From Alphaproteobacteria bacterium (GTDB lineage Bacteria; Pseudomonadota; Alphaproteobacteria; Micropepsales; Micropepsaceae): a DNA stretch of 10,452 bases. The position numbers were made by a program, and so were the translations under genes. The stretch lies in the NCBI GenBank assembly GCA_015654715.1, contig JAATGK010000132.1, positions 1 through 10,452 on the forward strand, in the 5' to 3' direction. The first letter of the stretch is position 1; every line of letters starts with the position of its first letter. The notes beneath the pieces were generated by a model, which made no database searches, was not told the origin of the DNA, and was given only the letters and a program-made list of their open reading frames with translations. Shown one piece after another: positions 1-4,859 of this stretch.

Positions 1-399
1 CGCCGCGAAAGCTACTCCAGTCCGGTGATGCCGCGCATGACGAACACTTACATGCTGGCAGGCGACAAAAGCCCGGAAGAAATCATGGCGAGCGTGGAAA
101 AAGGCATCTACGCCACCAATTTCGGCGGCGGCCAGTTTGACATCACCAACGGCAAATTCGTCTTCACCTGCACCGAGGCTTACCGGATCGAGAACGGCAA
201 AGTCGGCGCCCCGATCAAAGGTGCCACCCTGATCGGCAACGGCCCGGATTGTCTCACCCGCGTCACGATGATCGGCAACGACATGAAACTCGACGCCGGT
301 ATCGGCACCTGCGGCAAGAACGGCCAAAGCGTCCCGGTCGGCGTCGGCCAGCCGACCCTGCGAATGGACGGCCTGACGGTGGGCGGCACGGCGGCGTAA
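1..399 (+). CDS. tldD: TldD-type metalloprotease, C-terminal part (5' end outside window)
   Basis: The reading frame is open from base 1 and ends at TAA 397-399, so only the last 132 codons are present. The segment matches the C-terminal domain of the TldD subunit of the TldD/PmbA (TldE) metalloprotease. Recognisable stretches are [13 protein letters not shown] near its start, [20 protein letters not shown] in the middle, and [19 protein letters not shown] followed by MDGLTVGGT at the end. From family knowledge, TldD works with PmbA in the cytoplasm to cleave unfolded or modified peptides; the zinc-binding HExxxH motif lies upstream of this window. The final codons hold a 21-bp sequence that recurs exactly at 1123-1143. 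A C6T6 run follows the stop, but I see no hairpin in front of it. Identification is firm; the N-terminal half cannot be judged. Confidence 0.93.
   Translation, partial: RRESYSSPVMPRMTNTYMLAGDKSPEEIMASVEKGIYATNFGGGQFDITNGKFVFTCTEAYRIENGKVGAPIKGATLIGNGPDCLTRVTMIGNDMKLDAGIGTCGKNGQSVPVGVGQPTLRMDGLTVGGTAA
375..395 (+). repeat. 21-bp direct repeat, copy 1 (tldD 3' end)
   Basis: This sequence starts GACGGTGGGC and ends ACGGCGGC. It encodes the last residues of TldD (TVGGTAA) and is repeated exactly, in the same orientation, at 1123-1143. Between the copies lies one complete toxin-antitoxin pair. It resembles the footprint of an insertion at, or duplication of, a gene 3' end, but no integrase is visible. 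Confidence 0.75.
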
Positions 400-422
400 C
401 GGCGGCCCCCCTTTTTTATGAC

Positions 423-461
423 TTGACCTTTTTATGGTACATGCCCATTATATGGTGCATG
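423..461 (+). promoter_or_regulatory. Promoter with overlapping operator of the first toxin-antitoxin pair
   Basis: A sigma70-like promoter is readable: TTGACC (423-428), 17-bp spacer, CATTAT (446-451). Two near-identical 11-mers, TATGGTACATG (433-443) and TATGGTGCATG (451-461), lie 18 bp apart. The outer CATG boxes (440-443 and 458-461) also frame an imperfect inverted repeat centred at 450/451, right on the -10 box. This arrangement suits an autorepressor, presumably the HTH antitoxin at 813-1106. The repeats and spacing are seen directly; the regulator is inferred. Confidence 0.55.
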
Positions 462-471
462 TGAGGCGGCC

Positions 472-813
472 ATGGATGCCCGCAAAACACCTGTCGTCTT
501 CTTCCAATCGACGTCTGGCGGCGAGCCGGTACGCGATTGGCTGAAAGCTTTAAGCCGCTCGGATCGCCACGCCGCCGGTCAGGACTTGATGCGGCTGCAA
601 TACCGCTGGCCGGTGGGAATGCCGCTGTGCCGAGCACTCGGCGACGGCCTGTGGGAAGTGCGCACAACCCTACCCAGCCGCCGGATCGCCCGGATGCTGT
701 TTTGTTTTCACGATGGGGAACTCTTCATCCTGCACGGCTTCATCAAGAAAACGCAAAAAACGCCGGAACAGGACCTCTCCCTGGCGCGGAAAAGAATGAA
801 GGAGATCGGCTAA
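472..813 (+). CDS. RelE/ParE-superfamily toxin, HigB-like (phage Gp49 / DUF891 family)
   Basis: This 113-residue protein has the Gp49-like toxin layout. An N-terminal strand (VVFFQS, 8-13) is followed by the EPVRDWLKAL helix (18-27), MPLCRALGDGLWEVRTTLPSRRIARMLF across the middle (50-77), then FILHGFIKKTQKTP (85-98) and a basic C-terminal helix. From family knowledge such proteins are ribosome-dependent mRNA interferases that arrest translation until neutralised by the partner antitoxin. GAGG at 463-466 precedes the ATG by 5 nt and supports this start. The stop TAA shares its last base with the ATG of the antitoxin gene, implying translational coupling. The toxin-first order is typical of HigBA modules. 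The family call is strong; activity and exact mRNA specificity are not visible from sequence. Confidence 0.87.
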   Translation: MDARKTPVVFFQSTSGGEPVRDWLKALSRSDRHAAGQDLMRLQYRWPVGMPLCRALGDGLWEVRTTLPSRRIARMLFCFHDGELFILHGFIKKTQKTPEQDLSLARKRMKEIG

Positions 814-1106
814 TGGCAAAAAAGAAGAAAAACCCGCATCGCGGCACGACGCTGGAGTCCTTCCTCGCCGAAGAAGGTATCCTCGAAGAAACGCAAACCC
901 TCGCGATCAAGGAAGTTCTGGCTTGGCAGCTTCTGGAAGCGATGCGGACGCGCAAACTTTCACGCAGCCGTCTGGCGCTGGAAATGGGAACCAGCCGCAG
1001 CCAGATTGGGCGCCTGCTTGACCCCACCGACGGCAACGTCACGCTGGCAACGCTTCAGCGCGCAGCAGCAGCCATCGGCCGCAAAGTGCGGGTGGAACTG
1101 ATTTAG
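813..1106 (+). CDS. HTH (XRE-like) antitoxin of the HigB-like toxin
   Basis: This 97-residue protein begins at the ATG whose A is the last base of the toxin's TAA. AAGGAG (799-804) lies 8 nt upstream, so this start is preferred over the longer frame-open extension. A lysine-rich N-terminus (AKKKKNPHR) leads to a helical section. The DNA-binding helix-turn-helix is at about 50-70 (SRSRLALEMGTSRSQIGRLL, then the conserved-looking DPTDGNVTLATLQRAA), and a C-terminal strand KVRVELI closes the protein. By family knowledge it binds and neutralises the toxin and represses its own promoter; the CATG-flanked repeats at 433-461 are the likely target. It is followed by a second copy of the tldD 3'-end repeat. 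Confidence 0.87.
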   Translation: MAKKKKNPHRGTTLESFLAEEGILEETQTLAIKEVLAWQLLEAMRTRKLSRSRLALEMGTSRSQIGRLLDPTDGNVTLATLQRAAAAIGRKVRVELI

Positions 1107-1122
1107 GCGCGCGCTGCGTCTC

Positions 1123-1143
1123 GACGGTGGGCGGCACGGCGGC
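1123..1143 (+). repeat. 21-bp direct repeat, copy 2
   Basis: Exact second copy of bases 375-395, 748 bp downstream, starting 17 bases after the antitoxin stop codon. Similarity stops abruptly on the left and fades on the right, where a loose gapped resemblance (TAAC versus GAAC) may continue. Read in the tldD frame it still encodes TVGGTAA and stays open into the small membrane protein gene at 1178. Confidence 0.75.
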
Positions 1144-1177
1144 TTGGAACAGCCGAGCATTCTTCTGTGGGGCGAAG

Positions 1178-1432
1178 ATGAGCAAAGCGTGGTTTGCACC
1201 AAAGAAATACGGTTACGGTTCGGGGCTGCCGGTTAGCTGGGAAGGCTGGGTGCTCCTGGCGATTTTTTTTGCTGGGAGTTCAGCATTACCCTTTCTCGCC
1301 GTCGCGTGGCTGCCGCCTGCGGTTGCCGCTGCTGTGACGTTTTCCGGTATCGTCATTCTCGTCGCGGCCCTCGTCCTGATCGCTCGCGCCAAAACCGAAG
1401 GCGGCTGGCGCTGGCGTAATGGCAAGGACTGA
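1178..1432 (+). CDS. Small two-helix membrane protein, function unknown
   Basis: This 84-residue protein starts MSKAWFAPKKYGYGSGLP, an aromatic and basic head (1-18) followed by VSWEGW. Two hydrophobic segments are clear: about 23-43 (VLLAIFFAGSSALPFLAVAWL) and about 48-69 (AVAAAVTFSGIVILVAALVLIA). The short hydrophilic tail is KTEGGWRWRNGKD. I chose the ATG at 1178 because a G-rich Shine-Dalgarno-like stretch (GGGGCGAAG) precedes it and the composition changes there. The open frame could also start at GTG 1127, but that extension runs through the 21-bp repeat and reads like non-coding sequence. The head motif (WFxPKxYGYGxGLPxxWxGW) looks like that of uncharacterised small inner-membrane proteins of proteobacteria. 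It lies between two toxin-antitoxin pairs, but nothing shows a functional link. I do not know its role. Confidence 0.75.
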   Translation: MSKAWFAPKKYGYGSGLPVSWEGWVLLAIFFAGSSALPFLAVAWLPPAVAAAVTFSGIVILVAALVLIARAKTEGGWRWRNGKD

Positions 1433-1444
1433 CGGCCCATTGCT

Positions 1445-1473
1445 TTGACATGTGCAGCACATGTGACTATCAT
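1445..1473 (+). promoter_or_regulatory. Sigma70-type promoter of the vapBC/fitAB operon
   Basis: TTGACA (1445-1450) and TATCAT (1468-1473) are separated by exactly 17 bp, a near-consensus promoter. Transcription should start about 6-8 bases after the -10 box, near 1480, essentially at the proposed ATG. Together with the lack of a Shine-Dalgarno sequence, this suggests a leaderless or nearly leaderless mRNA. Confidence 0.68.
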
Positions 1474-1483
1474 TTTCACATGT
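1448..1483 (+). promoter_or_regulatory. Palindromic operator (ACATGTGC-A-GCACATGT plus a third half-site)
   Basis: Bases 1448-1464 form a perfect palindrome: 8-bp arms around a single central A. It covers the 3' half of the -35 box and most of the spacer. A third CACATGT half-site (1477-1483) lies at the predicted transcription start and overlaps the ATG. Ribbon-helix-helix antitoxins of the FitA/VapB type bind inverted repeats in their own promoter, so autorepression by the adjacent gene product is the natural reading. The repeat is seen directly; the regulator is inferred. Confidence 0.65.
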
Positions 1484-1728
1484 CCAAGATGATCCAATTG
1501 CGCAATGTCCCGGACGCGCTGCATCGGCGGCTGAAAGCCTGTGCGGCGAGCGAAGGTTTGACGCTGTCCGATTTCCTGACGCGGGAAGCCAAGAAAATTG
1601 CCGAACGGCCGACCCAGCAAGAATTCCTGGCGCGGCTGCGCGCTCTGCCGGTGCGCCATCTCAAAGTTTCACCAACCGCGATCATCCGTGAAGAACGCGA
1701 CCGGCGCAGCGGCGATGATCGTCGTTGA
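1480..1728 (+). CDS. vapB: FitA/VapB-type ribbon-helix-helix antitoxin
   Basis: This 82-residue protein has an Arc/MetJ-type ribbon-helix-helix at its N-terminus: strand MIQLRNVP (4-11), helix A DALHRRLKACAASEG (12-26), then LTLSDFLTREAKKIAE (27-42). The region from about 45 to 82 is the toxin-contacting tail and ends in a strongly charged REERDRRSGDDRR. From family knowledge the N-terminus binds the operator and an Arg in the tail reaches into the PIN active site of the partner. Start choice: ATG 1450 would lie inside the -35 box and is rejected. ATG 1480 sits at the predicted transcription start, and ATG 1489 is a second option. No Shine-Dalgarno sequence is visible for either. The last 14 bases overlap the start of the toxin gene. 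Confidence 0.87.
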   Translation: MSKMIQLRNVPDALHRRLKACAASEGLTLSDFLTREAKKIAERPTQQEFLARLRALPVRHLKVSPTAIIREERDRRSGDDRR

Positions 1729-2104
1729 TGCCTCGGTGGCGTTCGAGATCGCGCTGCGGACCCCGCTCGGCCTCAGCGCCGCTGAGCGCCTTGCGGACGA
1801 AGACCTTCATGTCCCCCATCTGGTCGATCTGGAGATCGCGAGCGCGCTCCGGCGTCTCGTCCTCGCCAAGGAAATCGACGTGGATGCCGCCGAAGAAGCC
1901 TTGCTCGCCTTGATGGAATGGCCGTTGATACGCCACGCGCACACGGCGTTATTGCCGCGCATCTGGACTTTGCGCCATGGCGTTTCCGCTTACGATGCCT
2001 GCTATGTCGCGCTGGCGGAGACGCTCGGCGTTCCGCTTCTGACCTGCGACGCGCGGCTGGCGCACGCCCACGGCCACAGCGCCAAGATCGAACTGCTAAG
2101 CTAA
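1715..2104 (+). CDS. vapC: VapC/FitB-type PIN-domain ribonuclease toxin
   Basis: This 129-residue PIN-domain protein is of usual length for the family. The acidic residues that bind Mg2+ are all in place: Asp5 in MIVVDASVAFE, Glu40 in HLVDLEIASALRR, Asp94 in GVSAYDACYVALAE, and Asp112 in LLTCDARLA. From family knowledge it is an endoribonuclease, commonly cleaving tRNA or rRNA, held inactive by the upstream antitoxin. ATG 1715 is chosen because MIVVDASV is the canonical PIN N-terminus; it overlaps the antitoxin frame by 14 bp, implying coupled translation. An extended frame from 1598 is open only because it overlays the antitoxin gene. The gene ends 4 bp before the convergent gene at 2109, leaving no room for a separate terminator. 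The active site looks complete. Confidence 0.92.
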   Translation: MIVVDASVAFEIALRTPLGLSAAERLADEDLHVPHLVDLEIASALRRLVLAKEIDVDAAEEALLALMEWPLIRHAHTALLPRIWTLRHGVSAYDACYVALAETLGVPLLTCDARLAHAHGHSAKIELLS

Positions 2105-2108
2105 TTCC

Positions 2109-2789
2109 TCACCACTTGATGTACGCCGCATAGCTCCAGGCGTTGAGCAGCACGTGCGCCAGGATCAGCGGCCACAGGCGGCCGGAGCGCACGTACCAGG
2201 TGCCGAAGATGAGGCCGATCGGGATCATCAAGACCAGACTCATGGTGCCTTGGAAGAGATGCGCCGCCAGCCGGATCGCGATGCTGAGATTGATCGCGAG
2301 ATTGGGCAGCGATTTTTCCTTCAGCGCGGTGATGGCGTAACCGGCGACGAAGACCTCTTCGTACACCGCATTGACCAGGACCAAGGCGCCGACGGCGTAA
2401 GGCGTCAGCGCGGGTGTCGCCACAGCGGCGGTCCTGCCCGCGGGGTGGAGCAAGCTGGGGGCCAGTTTGGCCAGCAGGATGAAGACCAAGTAGATGGCGA
2501 CATAACTGCCGGCCGCCAGCGCCAGCCCCCACAGCCCGTCGATCCAATGGGTGTCGAGCCCCATGCGCTTGCCCGTCCAGCCGCGGCCCCACAGAAAGGC
2601 GCCGAGCACGACAAGGGTGATCGCTTCCAGCCCGACCGTGCGCCACACCCCCATCTCGGCCGGACCGGCCGATCCGGTATGGTGATGGAGGAGCGCCAAC
2701 GCGCTGGAGACGATGGTGAGCCCGAAAGCACCGGCCACGACCACCGCAAACTCCACCGGAAATGGCAGTTTCTGCAGCAGGTTTCGCAT
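2109..2789 (-). CDS. CPBP-family (CAAX protease/bacteriocin-processing, Abi) intramembrane protein
   Basis: This 226-residue polytopic membrane protein has hydrophobic segments at about 13-33, 52-68, 86-107, 131-143, 184-199 and 206-221. The CPBP/Abi motifs are present in variant form. Motif 1 is YEEVFVAGY (Glu144, Glu145), motif 2 is IRLAAHLFQG (His177), and motif 3 is ILAHVLLNA (His212, Asn216). The Arg that usually follows EExxx in motif 1 is replaced (EEVFVAG). A subgroup with EEVxVxGY and RxxxHLxQG is, as I recall it, common in bacteria. By family knowledge these are glutamic-type intramembrane proteases or peptide-immunity proteins; the substrate is unknown. ATG at 2787-2789 (reverse strand) is chosen because upstream frame extension runs into the divergent DUF952 gene. 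It converges on the PIN toxin with a 4-bp gap. Biological role uncertain. Confidence 0.86.
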   Translation of the reverse strand: MRNLLQKLPFPVEFAVVVAGAFGLTIVSSALALLHHHTGSAGPAEMGVWRTVGLEAITLVVLGAFLWGRGWTGKRMGLDTHWIDGLWGLALAAGSYVAIYLVFILLAKLAPSLLHPAGRTAAVATPALTPYAVGALVLVNAVYEEVFVAGYAITALKEKSLPNLAINLSIAIRLAAHLFQGTMSLVLMIPIGLIFGTWYVRSGRLWPLILAHVLLNAWSYAAYIKW

Positions 2790-2852
2790 GAAGCCTCTTT
2801 GCCGAAGGCGGACGACCGGGATAGGAAAGGGCGCAGCCTTCGGAAAACCACG

Positions 2853-3188
2853 ATGATCTACAAGATTTGTCCGGCCGCGGAATGGACGCAAGCGATAGAG
2901 CGACACAGGTATGACGGTTCGCCGCTCGACCGCAAGGACGGCTTCATCCATTTTTCGCAAGGACCCCAGGTGGCCGGGACGCTGGCCAAATACTACGCAG
3001 ACGCGTGCGATCTGGTGCTGGTCGCAGTCGACGAGGCGGGGCTGCAAGGCTTACGCTTCGAACCGTCGCGCGACGGACAATTGTTCCCGCACCTCTACGG
3101 CACGCTGGCGATGCCGCATGTCGTTTGGATCAAGCCGCTCGCACGCGGCGAGGACGGCGCGTTTTTGCTGCCGGAAGAATGCAAGTAA
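2853..3188 (+). CDS. DUF952 domain protein
   Basis: This 111-residue protein covers the whole DUF952 family length. Characteristic features are the IYKI start (2-5), a Trp at 11, DGFIHFSQGPQVAGTLAKYY (29-48), the hydrophobic strand DLVLVAVD (53-60), and GQLFPHLYGTL (75-85). The conserved His33, His80 and Tyr82 could form a pocket. The family has known structures, but I know of no established biochemical function. The frame stays open upstream to 2154, but that extension is antisense to the CPBP gene and is rejected; ATG 2853 coincides with the conserved family start. A convincing Shine-Dalgarno sequence at normal spacing is absent; AGGAAAGGG at 2823-2831 is rather far away. It is divergent from the CPBP gene across a 63-bp gap and is followed by a palindromic repeat. 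Confidence 0.85.
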   Translation: MIYKICPAAEWTQAIERHRYDGSPLDRKDGFIHFSQGPQVAGTLAKYYADACDLVLVAVDEAGLQGLRFEPSRDGQLFPHLYGTLAMPHVVWIKPLARGEDGAFLLPEECK

Positions 3189-3196
3189 CCCACTTC

Positions 3197-3296
3197 CGTC
3201 ATGGCCGGGCTTGACCCGGCCATCCAGCGGAACAAAGAGTCTTCCGGCGCGTGGACACGCGCCGACTGGGTGGCCGCATCAAGGGCGGCCATGACG
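3197..3296 (+). repeat. 100-bp palindromic intergenic repeat with three nested hairpins
   Basis: The ends are perfect 10-bp inverted repeats: CGTCATGGCC (3197-3206) and GGCCATGACG (3287-3296). Inside are three hairpins in a row. The first is ATGGCCGGG/CCCGGCCAT (3201-3209 with 3215-3223). The second is CGGCGCGTG/CACGCGCCG (3245-3253 with 3256-3264). The third is TGGCCGC/GCGGCCA (3271-3277 with 3285-3291). CGTCATGGCCGGGCTTG...CCCGGCCAT elements are widespread in alphaproteobacterial intergenic regions. It lies between two co-oriented genes, 16 bp before the next ATG; its structure could act on the transcript. Related shorter copies are at 5310-5367 and, degenerate, at 7722-7772. Confidence 0.8.
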
Positions 3297-3312
3297 CTTA
3301 AGGAGAATGACC

Positions 3313-4344
3313 ATGCGCTATCGGATGCTCGGCAATACCGGTTTCTACGTTTCGGAAATCTGTCTCGGCACCATGACCTTCGGCGGGCGCGGATTTTTCG
3401 AGGCGGTCGGCAAGGTCGATCAGAAGACCGCGACCAGTCTGGTCGCCCGCGCGCTCGAAGCCGGGGTCAATTTCATCGACACGGCGGATGTCTATTCCGA
3501 AGGCCTGTCCGAAACCCTGCTCGGCAAGGCACTGAAGGACATCGGCGTCAAACGGTCGGACGTCGTGGTAGCGACCAAGGTCTACGGCCGCATGAGCACG
3601 GCGCCCAACGATGCCGGCCTGTCGCGCGGCCACATCATGGATGCGGTGCAGGCCAGCCTCGAACGGCTGCAAACCGACCATATCGATCTTTATCAGGTGC
3701 ATGCGCAGGACCTCGTCACGCCGGTGGAAGACGTGATGGAAAGCCTCAATGATATCGTGCGGCGCGGCTTGGTGCGCTACATCGGGGTGTCGAACTGGCA
3801 GGCGTGGCGCATCATGAAGGCGCAAGGCATCGCCGATAAGCGAGGGTCCGCGCGGTTCGAAAGCTTGCAGGCCTACTATTCCATCGCCGGGCGCGACCTC
3901 GAACGCGACATCGCCCCGATGCTGGCCGACCAGAAGATGGGCCTGATGGTATGGAGCCCGCTGGCCGGTGGTATCCTTTCCGGCAAATTTTCGCGTGACG
4001 CGGAAGGCCCCGAAAACGCGCGGCGGTCGAAGTTCGATTTCCCGCCGGTCGATAAGGAACTGGCGTTCCGCCTCGTCGATGCGATGCGCGAAATTGGTAC
4101 CGCCCATGGTGCCAGCCCGGCGCGGGTGGCGCTGGCCTGGGTGCTGTCGCGGCCCTTCGTGACCAGTGTGATTATCGGCGTCAAAACGCTCGACCAGCTC
4201 AACGACAATCTGGCGGCGGCGGACCTGAAATTGTCGGAGGCCGAAATCGCGCGGCTGGACGGCCTTTCGGCGCTGAAGCCCGAATATCCCGGCTGGATGG
4301 TGAACCGGCAGAACGATGAGCGGCGCAATCCGAACACAAAATAG
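3313..4344 (+). CDS. Aldo/keto reductase
   Basis: This 343-residue NAD(P)H-dependent oxidoreductase belongs to the aldo/keto reductase superfamily, a (beta/alpha)8 barrel. It opens MRYRMLGNTGFYVSEICLGT. The full catalytic tetrad is visible: Asp56 and Tyr61 in VNFIDTADVYSEG, Lys89 in VVVATKVYG, and His130 in HIDLYQVHAQD. The cofactor-binding C-terminal part includes VALAWVLSRPFVTSVIIGVKT. From family knowledge it reduces carbonyl compounds or oxidises alcohols in the cytoplasm; the substrate cannot be told. Start choice: AGGAG at 3301-3305 is 7 nt from ATG 3313 but only 1 nt from ATG 3307, so 3313 is preferred. The ribosome site directly abuts the palindromic repeat, so the repeat may influence expression. 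Length and motifs look intact. Confidence 0.94.
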   Translation: MRYRMLGNTGFYVSEICLGTMTFGGRGFFEAVGKVDQKTATSLVARALEAGVNFIDTADVYSEGLSETLLGKALKDIGVKRSDVVVATKVYGRMSTAPNDAGLSRGHIMDAVQASLERLQTDHIDLYQVHAQDLVTPVEDVMESLNDIVRRGLVRYIGVSNWQAWRIMKAQGIADKRGSARFESLQAYYSIAGRDLERDIAPMLADQKMGLMVWSPLAGGILSGKFSRDAEGPENARRSKFDFPPVDKELAFRLVDAMREIGTAHGASPARVALAWVLSRPFVTSVIIGVKTLDQLNDNLAAADLKLSEAEIARLDGLSALKPEYPGWMVNRQNDERRNPNTK

Positions 4345-4377
4345 CGTTAAAGTTGCTTTCGAAAAATGGAGGCAAGC

Positions 4378-4737
4378 ATGCGCGGAGTGCTCGTGATGGC
4401 CTTGCTGGCGGCGACGGTACCGGCCGAGGCCGGGATGTGGACCGCCGCCTGCCAGGATCAGCAAATTCAGTATCAGCAGATCACCGGCGCCGAAGGTTAT
4501 CTGCATGTCAGCCAAGGCGATGGCACCTATCGAACGGTCAAGCTCAAGCAGAGCTTTCTCGACGCCAAGATGGTGTGCGGCAGCGTTGCCGCCAAAGTCG
4601 GCGCCAGCGACATCGCCACGGTCTGTGCCGACAGTGACGCCCAAACGCTCCGGGTGCTGATGGGCGCCGACCTCGCCAAAGGCATCAAGCCGGACAAAGC
4701 GCCGGTGTTCTGCCAAGCCGTGGTCAACGTTAATTAA
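4378..4737 (+). CDS. Small secreted four-cysteine protein, paralogue 1 (unknown function)
   Basis: This 119-residue precursor has a signal peptide, MRGVLVMALLAATVPAEA, with probable cleavage after AEA at 18. GGAGG (4368-4372) lies 5 nt before ATG 4378, so this start is preferred over ATG 4366, which overlaps the ribosome site. The mature part has four cysteines (25, 67, 83, 112), which may pair as two periplasmic disulfides. It aligns along its whole mature length with the protein encoded at 4860-5285. Shared elements are C-x-DQxxQYxQ, an aromatic-(L/F)HV strand, TY, QSFL/QSTF, a central Cys, VCAD, VL, and the ending C(Q/E)AxVxV. I do not recognise a named family. It follows the aldo/keto reductase by 33 bp and may share its transcript. 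Confidence 0.78.
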   Translation: MRGVLVMALLAATVPAEAGMWTAACQDQQIQYQQITGAEGYLHVSQGDGTYRTVKLKQSFLDAKMVCGSVAAKVGASDIATVCADSDAQTLRVLMGADLAKGIKPDKAPVFCQAVVNVN

Positions 4738-4738
4738 A

Positions 4739-4784
4739 GCGCTTCCCGAAAAGTGGGCACCGGTTTTCGGATAAGAAGCGCGAC
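4739..4784 (+). repeat. Palindromic repeat, family B, copy 1
   Basis: An extended imperfect hairpin starts 1 bp after the upstream stop codon. The outer arm is GCGCTTC (4739-4745) with GAAGCGC (4775-4781), and the inner arm is CCGAAAA (4746-4752) with TTTTCGG (4764-4770). The loop region is GTGGGCACCGG. The core CCGAAAAGTG...CGGTTTTCGG resembles a palindromic element scattered through alphaproteobacterial genomes. It matches 37 of 46 bases, ungapped, with the reverse strand of 6882-6927. It may act as a transcript-stabilising or attenuating hairpin between the two paralogous genes. Confidence 0.72.
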
Positions 4785-4818
4785 AAAACAAAGAGTGCAA
4801 AGGTTGCATCGATCTTTG

Positions 4819-4835
4819 GGATAAGACATTTATCC
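4819..4835 (+). promoter_or_regulatory. Short inverted repeat upstream of paralogue 2
   Basis: GGATAA (4819-4824) and TTATCC (4830-4835) form a 6-bp inverted repeat with a 5-nt loop, 24 bp before the ATG at 4860. No T-run follows, so it is not a standard terminator. It could be an operator or a leader hairpin; there is no evidence to decide. Confidence 0.3.
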
Positions 4836-4859
4836 GGCCGGTTTACACGGAGAGGAATC

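Noticed and set aside
400..420. C-run followed by six T after tldD as an intrinsic terminator
   Set aside because: I find no inverted repeat of useful length in front of the T-run; the region is just GGCGGC-rich.
1127..1177. Upstream GTG start for the small membrane protein
   Set aside because: The extension reads through the 21-bp direct repeat and has no ribosome site; ATG 1178 has a G-rich site and begins the recognisable head motif.
2154..2852. Long N-terminal extension of the DUF952 frame
   Set aside because: It lies fully antisense to the CPBP gene and has shadow-like composition; family homology starts at MIYKI (2853).
3298..4809. 503-codon open frame on the minus strand opposite the aldo/keto reductase
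   Set aside because: It is antisense to a gene with an intact catalytic tetrad, crosses intergenic sequence and the next gene, and its translation is rich in His/Arg with no recognisable domain: a GC-rich shadow frame.
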